Shown here: piece after piece, positions 16,911 to 25,573 of the stretch
Numbering within the stretch: position 1 is the first letter of the stretch
Layout: each line of letters begins with the position of its first letter
DNA from: Synechococcus sp. SB0668_bin_13
GTDB lineage: Bacteria > Cyanobacteriota > Cyanobacteriia > PCC-6307 > Cyanobiaceae
Assembly (NCBI GenBank): GCA_009836025.1
Contig: VXWH01000020.1
Location: 1-32,131 of the forward strand
Direction: 5' to 3'
Length of the DNA: 32,131 nt
Notes under the pieces: model-generated
The model's input: only the letters and a program-made list of their open reading frames with translations
Told to the model about the DNA's origin: nothing
Database searches by the model: none
Translations under genes and position numbers: made by a program

Positions 16911-19205
16911 TTGAGGTTGTTGGCTGATTGTTTTCGCTTTGCCTGTCTCCTTGTGCTCGCAGGCATAGGGGGTCTGGGGTGCGGCCCTGCTTCAAGCACG
17001 GAAATCCTGACGCCGGTCCACGGGAGCCATGCTCGCGACGGCGCCAGGGCCGGTTCCGCCACGTGGAACGACTTGAACCTCACCATCCGTGCGGACCGCC
17101 AATACGCCGACCTCCAACAGGACCAGGTGGTGGCAGAGGGCAATGTGCGGTTACATCTTGCCGGCGGGGATCTGGCGGCGGAGCGGGTTACCTACGGACG
17201 CGGCACCGGGCTGCTGACGGCCAGCGGTGCCGTGCGTTTCCGGCGGGGATCCCAGTACCTCCAGGCCAGTTTCTTGCGTTACAACCTGGAGACCCGGAAG
17301 GGGGAGTTGCGGGATGTGTATGGGGTGATCAACTTTGACCACCACACCACGGATCTCAACTTCAGCGGTTCACAAGTCCAGCCCATCTCTGAAGCAGGAA
17401 CCGTTGATCCAGGTGCCCCGTGGGCTGAGCTGCCGCCCATGGCTTGTCCCCCCCTGCTGCCGCCTGGTGCTCCCAATCGTCCCGTGGGCCGGGCGACCAC
17501 GGGGCAGCAAAGCCTTGTACTGCCCCTGGGTTGCCCCAATCCTGATGGCCATACCCGGCACCAGGATCCCCCGTGGTCCAGCCTGGTGGAGGACCAACGG
17601 GTCCAGGGAATCACCTCCAACACGGGGCTGCAACTGGAGTACCGCCTGGATTTTGAAGGCAGGTTCCGGCCGGGCGAGACAGAGGAGGAAGAGGAAGGGT
17701 ATATTCATGACCCGGTGATTCCTGCTGCCTTCACGAATCTGGAGTGGAGGCCGGAGTTGAATCAGGAGCGGGGCAAGATCAGCCGCTGGCGTTTCCAGGC
17801 CAAGTCCCTCTTCCTCACGCCGGAAGCATGGACCAGTCCTCTGGTTGTGCTGACCAATGATCCGCTGACGCCGGCCCAACTGATCCTCGAAGGCCGGGAC
17901 ACCCAAGTGCGGGAACAGCCGGATGGCACACTGATCCTCACCAGCGCCACGAACCGCGGCCTGCTGGATGGCAAGCTGTCTGTGCCGCTACTGCGCCGCA
18001 TTGCCCTCAATGGTGACGGTTCATCCTGGGCCTTTCTCAGCGATGAGAACAGGCGCGACGGCTTCTACGTTGAACATACACTTGCATCCCGCTCCCTCCT
18101 TGGCGGTGAGTTGACCCTGAGGCCTCAGTTGATGCTGGACCGCGCTGTGAGCGGCAAGACCAATGCCTATCCCCCAGTCCATGACGATTCTCCCGAGGCT
18201 GAGCCCACCCGGCAGGGCATCTCCGTTGGCGACCTTTTTGGCGCGGATGTTGGTTACATCCGCCCAGTGGGGCCGCGGGGTGAACTCCGGTTGCGGGCTG
18301 ACCTCTCCACCATCTCGCCCCGCCATCTCGCCAGCCAGACACGTGCAGAGGCCAGTCTCCTGCACCCATTGACCGTACCTCTCCTCGGTGAAACAAGGGC
18401 CACCCTCAACGCTGCCTATCGTTTTCGTGTCTGGAACGGCTCGCTGGGGGAGCAGGATGTCTACACGGCTTTTGGTGGGTTCCTGGAGAGGGATGTCCAG
18501 CTTCCGCCATGGGGTTCCCTGCGCAGTCGCCTGTTCTGGAGATTGGGCCTGCAAAATATCAACACCACAGTCTTTGATACGAAAGATTTATCAGGGAAGA
18601 CATGGCGCGCATCGGGATATGCACGTCTCACCTCCACCTTGCCCATGTGGCAAGGTGAGATTCTGGAGGATTCCACGCAAGCACTGCGCCATGTTCCGCG
18701 ACCGATTCGCCCCGAGGCTTCACTCACGACGTTTCTGATTGCTCATTCATCAAGTTATGGTGATCATAGTGGCCAGAGATACTACACACTTGGCGTCCTG
18801 TCTGATGTGGCTGTGGGCCATTTTAGCCGCCCCTATCTTGACTATACAAAACTCTCAATAGGCAGCAGTGTCTCTATTGTTGAACAGCGCAGCAGATTTA
18901 GCTTTGATCGGGCTGTAGATTTGGGTTTATTTCATATCTCGTGGACACAGCAGTTGGCTGGCCCCCTGCTTCTGTCAACAAGCATGTCCTACAATATAGA
19001 TAGAGGATCAGAGAAATATGGTAACAGAATTGACTCCATCTTCGAATTAAAATGGCAACGACGTGCCTATGGTTTGGGACTGTTTTATAGCCCAGAGCGC
19101 AAGCTGGGTGGTTTACAAATTAGCATCAACGGCTTTGACTGGCGTGGTACAGGAACTCCTTTTATCCCCTACACGCCATCATCCTGGCCACAGGATGACC
19201 GGTGA
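16911..19205 (+). CDS. LptD-like outer-membrane LPS-assembly protein (DUF3769 type)
   Basis: About 764 residues. The N-terminus MRLLADCFRFACLLVLAGIG is a signal peptide from a TTG at 16911; an in-frame TAA lies two codons upstream, and TTGs at 16917 and 16920 are alternatives. Residues about 55-150 form a LptA/OstA-like beta-jellyroll (DLQQDQVVAEGNVRLH, LRYNLETRKGELRDVYG). A proline-rich insert follows, then a beta-barrel of amphipathic strands ending IPYTPSSWPQDDR. The family inserts lipopolysaccharide into the outer leaflet. GC falls sharply from about 77% in one 60-base block at 17161 to about 40-47% in several blocks after 18721, so the barrel end may be of different origin. It abuts leuD tail to tail. 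Confidence 0.82.
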   Translation: MRLLADCFRFACLLVLAGIGGLGCGPASSTEILTPVHGSHARDGARAGSATWNDLNLTIRADRQYADLQQDQVVAEGNVRLHLAGGDLAAERVTYGRGTGLLTASGAVRFRRGSQYLQASFLRYNLETRKGELRDVYGVINFDHHTTDLNFSGSQVQPISEAGTVDPGAPWAELPPMACPPLLPPGAPNRPVGRATTGQQSLVLPLGCPNPDGHTRHQDPPWSSLVEDQRVQGITSNTGLQLEYRLDFEGRFRPGETEEEEEGYIHDPVIPAAFTNLEWRPELNQERGKISRWRFQAKSLFLTPEAWTSPLVVLTNDPLTPAQLILEGRDTQVREQPDGTLILTSATNRGLLDGKLSVPLLRRIALNGDGSSWAFLSDENRRDGFYVEHTLASRSLLGGELTLRPQLMLDRAVSGKTNAYPPVHDDSPEAEPTRQGISVGDLFGADVGYIRPVGPRGELRLRADLSTISPRHLASQTRAEASLLHPLTVPLLGETRATLNAAYRFRVWNGSLGEQDVYTAFGGFLERDVQLPPWGSLRSRLFWRLGLQNINTTVFDTKDLSGKTWRASGYARLTSTLPMWQGEILEDSTQALRHVPRPIRPEASLTTFLIAHSSSYGDHSGQRYYTLGVLSDVAVGHFSRPYLDYTKLSIGSSVSIVEQRSRFSFDRAVDLGLFHISWTQQLAGPLLLSTSMSYNIDRGSEKYGNRIDSIFELKWQRRAYGLGLFYSPERKLGGLQISINGFDWRGTGTPFIPYTPSSWPQDDR

Positions 19206-19814
19206 TCAACTGGATAGCACAAAGTCATTGAGATAGGGAAGCCGTAAGGCGGTCCGCTGCAATTCATCTCCATGGCTGAGCAGGAGGCCTGTCCCATCCC
19301 AACCACCATTCAGGAGCATGGTTTGCGGGCCGCTCTCGATCATCAGGGGCCAATGGCGGTCCGGCCCACGGAGCCTGGGCGCAGCAAGCGTGAGGCAAAA
19401 ATGAACGCCGGGCTGCTCCTGCACCAGTTGCTGGATGTCTTCAACTACCCCTGTCTCTCCCCTCAGACAGGGCATGCCCAGGGCAAGGCAATTGCTGGCA
19501 AAAATCTCGGCAAAGCTCTCGCCAATCACAGCGGCAATGCCCCAGCGGCGCAGGGCCTGGGGGGCATGTTCACGGCTGGAGCCACAGCCAAAATTGCGGT
19601 TGACCACCAAAATCCTGGCCCCCTGATGCTCGGGGCGATCAAAGGGATGGCATCCCCCTGCTGCGGCCCGGTCATCGGCGAAGACATGGTTGCCCAGCCC
19701 GGTAAAGCTGATGCTTTTCAGGAACCGGGCTGGAATGATGCGATCCGTGTCGATGTCATGGCCCTGGAGGGGGATCGCCTTGCCCTCCACCATGGTGACG
19801 GGGGCCGGCGTCAT
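19206..19814 (-). CDS. leuD: 3-isopropylmalate dehydratase small subunit
   Basis: Small subunit of isopropylmalate isomerase (leucine pathway); 202 residues. [16 protein letters not shown] near the start and [15 protein letters not shown] at about 73-87 are the swivel-domain signatures that bind substrate against the LeuC iron-sulfur site. The start overlaps the leuC stop by four bases, consistent with coupled 1:1 synthesis. Its stop is immediately adjacent to the stop of the convergent LptD-like gene, leaving no room for a separate terminator. Confidence 0.95.
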   Translation of the reverse strand: MTPAPVTMVEGKAIPLQGHDIDTDRIIPARFLKSISFTGLGNHVFADDRAAAGGCHPFDRPEHQGARILVVNRNFGCGSSREHAPQALRRWGIAAVIGESFAEIFASNCLALGMPCLRGETGVVEDIQQLVQEQPGVHFCLTLAAPRLRGPDRHWPLMIESGPQTMLLNGGWDGTGLLLSHGDELQRTALRLPYLNDFVLSS

Positions 19815-21253
19815 GATTCGGCAGGCGCCGTTCCGGCGTCCTTTGCGCTGCTCAGCAGGGTGCGCACGTCGGTGACAACACCGCTGACTGCAGCAGCAGC
19901 CACCATGGCCGGACTCATCAGCAAGGTGCGGCCGGACGCCGAGCCTTGACGCCCTTTGAAATTCCGGTTACTGGAGCTGGCGCTGAGTTGGCGCCCCTCC
20001 AGCCGGTCCGGGTTCATGGCAAGGCACATGGAGCAGCCAGGCCGGCGCCACTCAAACCCCGCCCGGGCAAAGACGGCATCCAGGCCCTCCGCCTCCGCAG
20101 CCCGGGCCACCTGTTGAGAGCCGGGGACCACAAACGCTTTCATGCCGTCGGCCACATGGCGGCCCCTGGCCACCAGAGCCGCATCCCGTAGATCACTGAG
20201 GCGGCCATTGGTGCAACTGCCGATGAAGCAAACATCCACCGGCGTCCCCGCAATGGGCTGCCCTGGTTGCAGATCCATGTAGCGATAGGCTTCCTGCGCA
20301 AGGGGCCGCTCCCCGGCAGGCAGTTGATCCGGTGTGGGAACGGCCTCGTCCACAGCCATGGCCTGCCCCGGCGTAATGCCCCACGTGACGGTGGGTGCGA
20401 TCTCCCCGGCATTGATGGTCACCTCGTCGTCATAGACGGCATCCCCGTCACTGGCGAGGCTGCGCCACCAGGTGACGGCACGCTGCCACGCCGCCCCCCG
20501 AGGGACACAGGGCCGATTGTGGAGATAGTCAAAACACACCTGATCGGGATTGACGTAGCCACAGCGCGCTCCCGCTTCGATGGCCATGTTGCACAGGGTC
20601 ATGCGCTCCTCCATGGCCATGGCCGCAACGCAACTCCCGGCAAATTCATAGGCATAGCCAACGCCGGATTTCACGCCGAGACGGCGGATGACGTGCAAGG
20701 CCACGTCCTTGGCGAAGACACCAGGGGCGAGGGCGCCGTGAATGGAAATCCTGCGCACGCTCAGCTTATCCAGGGCCAGGCTTTGGCTGGCCAGCACGTC
20801 ACGAACCTGGGTGGTGCCGATGCCGAAGGCAATGGCGCCAAACGCGCCATGGGTGGAGGTGTGGGAATCGCCGCAGGCAATGGTCATGCCCGGCTGACTC
20901 AATCCCAATTCCGGAGCAATCACGTGGACAATGCCCTGTTGGCCGCTGTCGAAGCCATAAAGCCGCAGGCCGTAGTGGGCGCAATTCTTCTCCAGGGCGC
21001 TGAGCATGGCCTCCGCCAGAGGATCGGCCAGGGGACGGCCCTGGTCGGTGGTGGGGACAATATGATCCACCGTGGCCACGGTGCGCTCAGGATGACGGAC
21101 GCCGAGACCCCGCTCCCTCAGCATGGTGAACGCCTGGGGACTGGTCACCTCATGGATGAGGTGCAGGCCAATGAACAACTGGGTCTGGCCACCCGGCAAC
21201 TCCGCCACCCGATGCAGCGCCCAGACCTTGTCATAGAGCGTGCCTGTGCTCAA
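19811..21253 (-). CDS. leuC: 3-isopropylmalate dehydratase large subunit
   Basis: Aconitase-family subunit of 480 residues from the TTG at 21253 ([15 protein letters not shown] after the initiator), nine bases after AGGA. Iron-sulfur ligands are Cys347 (GSCTNG), Cys407 and Cys410 (CSMC). Other signatures are [15 protein letters not shown] and [13 protein letters not shown]. The frame stays open upstream to a GTG at 21412, adding 53 residues: 37 are a copy of the methyltransferase N-terminus and 16 are junction sequence. The extension is not part of LeuC and comes from the adjacent rearrangement, so the TTG start is preferred, but a chimeric longer product is possible. It should assemble with LeuD. 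Confidence 0.93.
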   Translation of the reverse strand: MSTGTLYDKVWALHRVAELPGGQTQLFIGLHLIHEVTSPQAFTMLRERGLGVRHPERTVATVDHIVPTTDQGRPLADPLAEAMLSALEKNCAHYGLRLYGFDSGQQGIVHVIAPELGLSQPGMTIACGDSHTSTHGAFGAIAFGIGTTQVRDVLASQSLALDKLSVRRISIHGALAPGVFAKDVALHVIRRLGVKSGVGYAYEFAGSCVAAMAMEERMTLCNMAIEAGARCGYVNPDQVCFDYLHNRPCVPRGAAWQRAVTWWRSLASDGDAVYDDEVTINAGEIAPTVTWGITPGQAMAVDEAVPTPDQLPAGERPLAQEAYRYMDLQPGQPIAGTPVDVCFIGSCTNGRLSDLRDAALVARGRHVADGMKAFVVPGSQQVARAAEAEGLDAVFARAGFEWRRPGCSMCLAMNPDRLEGRQLSASSSNRNFKGRQGSASGRTLLMSPAMVAAAAVSGVVTDVRTLLSSAKDAGTAPAES

Positions 21254-21412
21254 GGGGGATCGTCCTGCAGCGAAGGGGGAACCACAACCAAGGCTAGCAT
21301 CAAAGCCGCCCACACCGTAGGCGCCATCGGACACGATGAGATCCGGGGGATCCCATGTGCCGTACACCTCCTGGGCCGGTCCCGGATGCAACGTGCTCAG
21401 CCCCCTGGACAC
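21254..21412 (-). pseudogene. 5' fragment of the methyltransferase gene, fused in frame ahead of leuC
   Basis: From the GTG at 21412, 37 codons duplicate the start of the methyltransferase at 23590, including SDGAYG. They differ by Asp for Asn at residue 21. Sixteen further junction codons lead without a stop into leuC. This is a truncated gene copy, part of the direct repeat at 21302-21627, and may supply leuC with the methyltransferase promoter. Confidence 0.8.
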
Positions 21413-21627
21413 GGCAAACCAACTGCCAACTGCTCAGTAGAAGTGTACTTGTTCCCGGCAGAGTCAATGATCGGGGTCGAGTGAACACGGATTCCCATGG
21501 CCAGTGAAACCGCAACGGGTGACGTGCATTCCGGCCTGACTCTGGAGGAGGCTGGGGCGCAACTGACCACTGCCGTCACCAGGTTGTCTCCCCCCTTCCC
21601 CTGGGCGGCGCTGCCTGGGGATGCCGT
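21302..21627. repeat. Direct repeat copy 1 bounding the RM unit (326 bp)
   Basis: Matches 23480-23805 without gaps at a constant offset of 2,178 bp. By eye there are nine mismatches, three of them in the last ten bases (about 97% identity). It spans the methyltransferase 5' end, the divergent intergenic region and the CCA-enzyme 5' end. Both sides end abruptly: at codon 37 of the methyltransferase and about codon 43 of the CCA enzyme. Confidence 0.95.
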
Positions 21628-21673
21628 GAGGGGAAGTTATTCTACCGGAACCACTCGACAATTCGAGAGATGA
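21497..21673 (+). pseudogene. 5' fragment of the CCA-adding enzyme gene
   Basis: Starts MASETATGDVHSGLTLEEAG and follows the intact gene at 23675 for about 43 codons. It then diverges and stops at 21671 after 58 codons, running antisense into the end of the endonuclease gene. It lacks the GG and DxD active-site motifs, so it cannot be functional. Confidence 0.85.
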
Positions 21674-22554
21674 CTTCGGCAAAGTCGGCTGGCACATCCT
21701 CGTTCACTCCCCTCTGTCGCAAGTCCCGTTCCAGGCTGGCGAGCATCTTGTCTGGGTCTTTTGCCTCCGCATGTCGCTTGAAAAACACGATCCAATGATC
21801 AGCCGGAATCCCGGCGATCCGTTGTGCCCGCAAGGAAGACGTGTAGTCGTCCATGAGACCAGTGATCCGTGCGATGCGACCGAAATTCCCCCCTCCATCA
21901 TTATCGGGCTGATCAGCAATTCTTGCCTTGGGTGGGGGGTAAGGACTGACCTGCGTATCTGGTGGACTGGACCAGTCGTTGGTCCAACGTGTCTCTCGTC
22001 CTCCTTTCATTCGTCCAAAACCAGTTGCGCAATTCGGCCACATGGCGAGCTTGCTCAATGTAGGGCTTGTAAACCACAGGCTCTCCCGACAAGACGTTTT
22101 TGAGGTGCCAGGGAACGACGACCAGCAGATCCTGGGGAGCGCAAGCGGAAGGTGTCACCTTGTACCTGAAGCTGGGCTCCCCTTCTTTGGATAGGAGATA
22201 CCATCCCTTGAGTTCGATGCCGAGGGCAATATGGGGATGCTTGTCTTTGCCATGGGCGACCAACCTCACATCCGGGAAGGTTTGCGCTGAGCGCACAAAT
22301 CGGTGACGCGGCCAACGGTTGTCGGGATCCCAGACCTCCCGGATCCGATTGAGGGTTTCAACCACCTGGACCTCAATGGCGCTGCCCAGAACAGCGCTGA
22401 GGTTAAACATCTCGCCTCCCTCGAGGCCTTCGATTCGGGTTGCCGTTTGGAAATACGCCGGAAGGGCGCTGAGTGCATCTCTCACATGACTGACAAGCTC
22501 TCGCTCAGGGCTGTGCAGCTCCTGTCGTCGTGGCTGTGGGTTGTCCATCGGCAT
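21642..22554 (-). pseudogene. Type II restriction endonuclease, frameshifted
   Basis: From the ATG at 22554, five bases after the methyltransferase stop, the first frame gives 213 residues. It has a PD-(D/E)xK-type site: FPDVRL with Asp95, then 18 residues to Glu114-Leu-Lys116 (IELKGWYLL). The frame stops at 21913, but a second frame (+1 relative) overlaps it and continues the protein with SPYPPPKARIADQPDNDGG, NFGRIARITGLMDDY and RIVEWFR to 21642. The natural protein would be about 300 residues, so one extra base in the purine-rich stretch around 21985-22015 best explains the break. The intact catalytic half could be inactive or partly functional. Sequence specificity cannot be inferred. Confidence 0.75.
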
Positions 22555-22558
22555 GACG

Positions 22559-23590
22559 TCACACCTTTAGCGGTAACTGGTCACCAGCAAACTGGTTGGT
22601 CAGGCGCTGTTTTGCCAGTGCCGAGAAGTAGGGGTTGGGTTCGGCGGCACAGGCATTCCGACCGGTCTCAATCGCCGCAACCGATGCAGTGCATAGCCCG
22701 CCGAACGGTTCCCAGATTGTGTCGCCCTCGTTTGAGGCCACCTTGATGATGCGGCGCATGAACTCCAGAGGCTTCTGATTCAGGTGTGCCGCTGCATTCC
22801 TCCCCGGGTTATGGACTCGGGGAGCAACGCGACGGCCGTCACCCCGATAGCGCTCTGCACCGTTCAGGGGCGGATGGGACCAGACATTCGTCAGGCCGTG
22901 CTCGTGGTGCCATGGGTGGCGGAGCCGCGCCCACTCCGCTTCAGTCACAGGTTGCTTTCCGTCAATCGCGTAATAGGGTCGTCCTGCCGGGTCACCGTGA
23001 TCGTTGGCGAAGGCAACCAGCCGGACCATCATCTCCGCGGGTGGGAAGTACCAGAGCCAGTCCTGGGTGAGATACTTGCGGGTTGCAGCGTTCTTGACCC
23101 CACATGCCTCGTTGGCGCGATACAGGGGTAGTCCGGTCCGCCGCCATTCCACACGCAGCCAACGGCAGAGAGGCATCCTGCCGACTGGAGTCTTCAGCAC
23201 CAGCCGTCGCCGATAGAAGGCGCAGATTTCCGTAACCGTCGGCAGCCGGCGAATGGTGTCCCCGTTCACGTTGCCTGCGATATGGCCAACGCCTTTGTCC
23301 CACAGAATCGTCTGGACGTATTCCCAACCTTCCCTTGCCAGAAGGGGATGGGTGGTTGCCCAGCCAATCTCGGTGTTCCAGAACCACAACGTGGTGGCCG
23401 GGTGTGCGAATTTCGACCACGCTGCCACATGTTCGGCATACCACCCTTCCAATCCCTCCGGAGTGCGAGGATCGCCCGGAAACCCGCCCACACCGTAGGC
23501 GCCGTCGGACACGATGAGATCCGGGGGATTCCATGTGCCGTACACCTCCTGGGCCGGTCCCGGATGCAACGTGCTCAGCCCCCTGGACAC
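22559..23590 (-). CDS. DNA amino-methyltransferase of a type II RM unit (beta-class order)
   Basis: Protein of 343 residues from the GTG at 23590. Motif IV appears early as SDGAYG (28-33), replacing the common (D/N/S)PP(Y/F). A target-recognition region follows (WFWNTEIGWATTHP at 69-82, DKGVGHIAGNVNG). Near the C-terminus come NQKPLEFMRRII and the AdoMet-binding motif I as WEPFGG (293-298), then TGRNACAAEPNPYF. Motif IV before motif I is the beta-class order of N6-adenine or N4-cytosine enzymes. It is followed by its frameshifted endonuclease and diverges from the CCA-enzyme gene across 84 bp. Its first 37 codons are inside the direct repeat. All core motifs are intact, so it may still methylate DNA. 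Confidence 0.88.
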   Translation of the reverse strand: MSRGLSTLHPGPAQEVYGTWNPPDLIVSDGAYGVGGFPGDPRTPEGLEGWYAEHVAAWSKFAHPATTLWFWNTEIGWATTHPLLAREGWEYVQTILWDKGVGHIAGNVNGDTIRRLPTVTEICAFYRRRLVLKTPVGRMPLCRWLRVEWRRTGLPLYRANEACGVKNAATRKYLTQDWLWYFPPAEMMVRLVAFANDHGDPAGRPYYAIDGKQPVTEAEWARLRHPWHHEHGLTNVWSHPPLNGAERYRGDGRRVAPRVHNPGRNAAAHLNQKPLEFMRRIIKVASNEGDTIWEPFGGLCTASVAAIETGRNACAAEPNPYFSALAKQRLTNQFAGDQLPLKV

Positions 23591-23805
23591 GGCAAACCAA
23601 CTGCCAACTGCTCAGTAGAAGTGTACTTGTTCCCGGCAGAGTCAATGATCGGGGTCGAGTGAACACGGATTCCCATGGCCAGTGAAACCGCAACGGGTGA
23701 CGTGCATTCCAGCCTGACTCTGGAGGAGGCTGGGGTGCAACTGACCACTGCCGTCACCAGGTTGTCTCCCCCCTTTCCCTGGGCGGCGCTGCCTGCAGAT
23801 ACCGT
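23480..23805. repeat. Direct repeat copy 2 bounding the RM unit (326 bp)
   Basis: Partner of 21302-21627. In this copy both genes continue intact past the repeat ends, so this is probably the source and the other copy the derivative. It includes the 84-bp divergent promoter region with two tandem CAACTGC heptamers (23598-23611). Confidence 0.95.
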
Positions 23806-24988
23806 CCTGGTGGGGGGTGTTGTTCGTGACGCCTTGCTGGGGCGCCTCAGGGACAACCCTGACGTGGATCTGACCGTTCCCCGGGGGGCAATCCATCTTT
23901 GTCGGCAGTTGGCCGGCCGCTGGGGGGGCACGGTGGTGGTGTTGGACCCGGTGCGTGACATGGGGCGCCTGGTCCATGGTCCCTGGACGGTGGACGTGGC
24001 GGCCTGGAACAGCTCCACCATGGAGGCGGACCTGTGGCGGCGGGACTTTTCCCTCAATGCCATGGCGTATCACCTGAAGCAGCGGACGTTCCACGATCCC
24101 TGTGGCGGCCTGCAAGACCTGGCCCGGCGGCGGCTGCGCTGTGTGGCTGCCGCCAACCTGGCGGCTGATCCCTTACGGGTGTTGCGGGCCTATCGCCTGG
24201 CTGCCGAACTGGGATGCACCATCGAGGGGCGCACCCGTCAATGGCTTCAGCAGGTGGCGCCCAAACTGGGCATGGTGGCTTCCGAGCGGGTCCTGGCGGA
24301 ACTGGAGCGCCTCTGTCGGGCGGCCCAGGCCCATCACTGGCTCCTTGAGACAGGCACTGCTCTGGGGACCTGGCTCCCCATGGCGCGACCGTGGCCAGGC
24401 CTTGGACGCCTTAGCCATCAACTGGCCCTGGCTGTGGGACTGGAGGGAGAGTCCTTGACGCGCCAGTTGGCCTTGGCCCGGCTGGCGGGGGTCCTGGGGG
24501 CACAATCCGTGGTGGAACGCCTGGGCTGCAGCAGGCGCCGGCAACGGCAATGGCAACGGCTCCACCATTGGCGTCAAGTGTGGGCCGAAGCAACGGCGGG
24601 ACTGACGGAAGACCAGCAGCTTCAGCTTCATCTGGACCTGACGACAGACCTCCCAGCGCTCCTGCTGGTTCTGCTGGCCCACAACCAGTTGCCCCTGAAA
24701 CAAGCCAGGCTTTGGCTGTGCCGCTGGCAGGATCCTGCCGACCCTCTCTGCTATCCCCGCTGCCCCCTTGGCGGTCATCGCTTGCAAGAGGCCCTGTCTG
24801 TATCACCCGGTCCCCAACTGGGGGCATTGATGGCGTTTCTGCGGTGCGAGAGTGCCTTCGGGCGCTTGGCCGTTGATGATGAGGCGTCCATCCTGGACAG
24901 CGCTCGACAATGGCTGCAACAGACAGGGCTGCAACAGACAGCCTCTCCCCGGCAGGCGCCCCGTCGGAGCAAGCCTGATTCACCTTGA
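23675..24988 (+). CDS. CCA tRNA nucleotidyltransferase / poly(A) polymerase family protein
   Basis: Class II nucleotidyltransferase of 437 residues. The active site is VGGVVRDALLGR (46-57) with PDVDLTV (62-68) carrying the metal-binding Asp pair. RRDFSLNAMAYHL (122-134) forms the neck, and DPLRVLRAYRLAAEL is the RNA-binding segment. Members add CCA to tRNA 3' ends or polyadenylate RNA; the motifs alone do not separate these roles. The long C-terminal part is helical and less conserved. Its first about 43 codons lie in the direct repeat shared with 21497. The RRM-protein gene follows on the same strand after 132 bp. Confidence 0.9.
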   Translation: MASETATGDVHSSLTLEEAGVQLTTAVTRLSPPFPWAALPADTVLVGGVVRDALLGRLRDNPDVDLTVPRGAIHLCRQLAGRWGGTVVVLDPVRDMGRLVHGPWTVDVAAWNSSTMEADLWRRDFSLNAMAYHLKQRTFHDPCGGLQDLARRRLRCVAAANLAADPLRVLRAYRLAAELGCTIEGRTRQWLQQVAPKLGMVASERVLAELERLCRAAQAHHWLLETGTALGTWLPMARPWPGLGRLSHQLALAVGLEGESLTRQLALARLAGVLGAQSVVERLGCSRRRQRQWQRLHHWRQVWAEATAGLTEDQQLQLHLDLTTDLPALLLVLLAHNQLPLKQARLWLCRWQDPADPLCYPRCPLGGHRLQEALSVSPGPQLGALMAFLRCESAFGRLAVDDEASILDSARQWLQQTGLQQTASPRQAPRRSKPDSP

Positions 24989-25120
24989 CGTGCCTTGATG
25001 TGATAAAGATAGTGGCGACTTTGGCTTGGATCTGCCAAAAAGCTCCGGCATCCTGTTGACTTCACTCTTGACTTCAACGTTCTTTTCACACTTTTCACGT
25101 CCCCTTCACCATTGCAACGC

Positions 25121-25573
25121 ATGAACAACCGTTCCAACAATAATCAGCAAGGAATTCGCATCTATGTGGGCAACGTGCCACGGGATGCCGATCTCCAGGA
25201 GCTTGAGGGCCAGTTCAAGGCCGTTGTTGATCAAAGCATTCGCTTCAAGCCGGTAACCGACCGGGAGAGTGGCGAGTGCCGTGGTTTTGGCTTCATCAGC
25301 GTCAGTGATGAGCGGCTGGCGGAGGCAATTATTGCCCAGTTCAACGGCAAGGAGTTTGCCGGCCAAGCCCTGCGTGTGGAGCGTTCGGAGCGCAAGGATG
25401 GCAACCGCAACGCCGGTGGCCGCCGTAACGACCAGGCATCCTCCCGCATCGGCAAGGTGGCCGACAAGCTGGTTCACCGCGAGCTTGCCGAGGTGGATGC
25501 TCCGGATCCCCGCTGGAGTCAGGAACTCTCCAAGCTCAAGCTGTTGCTGGACCAACAGAAGACGGCGGTTTAA
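25121..25573 (+). CDS. RRM-type RNA-binding protein
   Basis: Protein of 150 residues from the ATG at 25121. An Asn/Gln-rich start is followed by one RNA recognition motif with RNP2 IYVGNV (14-19) and RNP1 RGFGFISV (54-61), ending ALRVERSERK. The remaining 60 residues are a basic/polar linker and a helix rich in Leu and Lys. Many cyanobacterial Rbp proteins have a glycine-rich tail; here it is a longer charged tail. Likely role is mRNA binding or localisation. Upstream, TTGACTTCA occurs twice 12 bp apart (25056-25076), a possible promoter element. It overlaps the end of crtB tail to tail by four bases. Confidence 0.9.
   Translation: MNNRSNNNQQGIRIYVGNVPRDADLQELEGQFKAVVDQSIRFKPVTDRESGECRGFGFISVSDERLAEAIIAQFNGKEFAGQALRVERSERKDGNRNAGGRRNDQASSRIGKVADKLVHRELAEVDAPDPRWSQELSKLKLLLDQQKTAV

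Noticed and set aside
20267-21484. 405-codon plus-strand open frame over leuC
   Set aside because: Shadow of leuC; no family features.
21302-21627. Possible insertion-sequence or transposon ends around the RM unit
   Set aside because: The repeats are direct, 326 bp long and made of gene starts; no transposase or terminal inverted repeats are present.
25021-25076. TTGGC/GCCAA dyad and repeated TTGACTTCA ahead of the RRM gene
   Set aside because: Short stem without a T-run, and no -10 box at proper spacing after either TTGACT; noted only as a possible promoter element.
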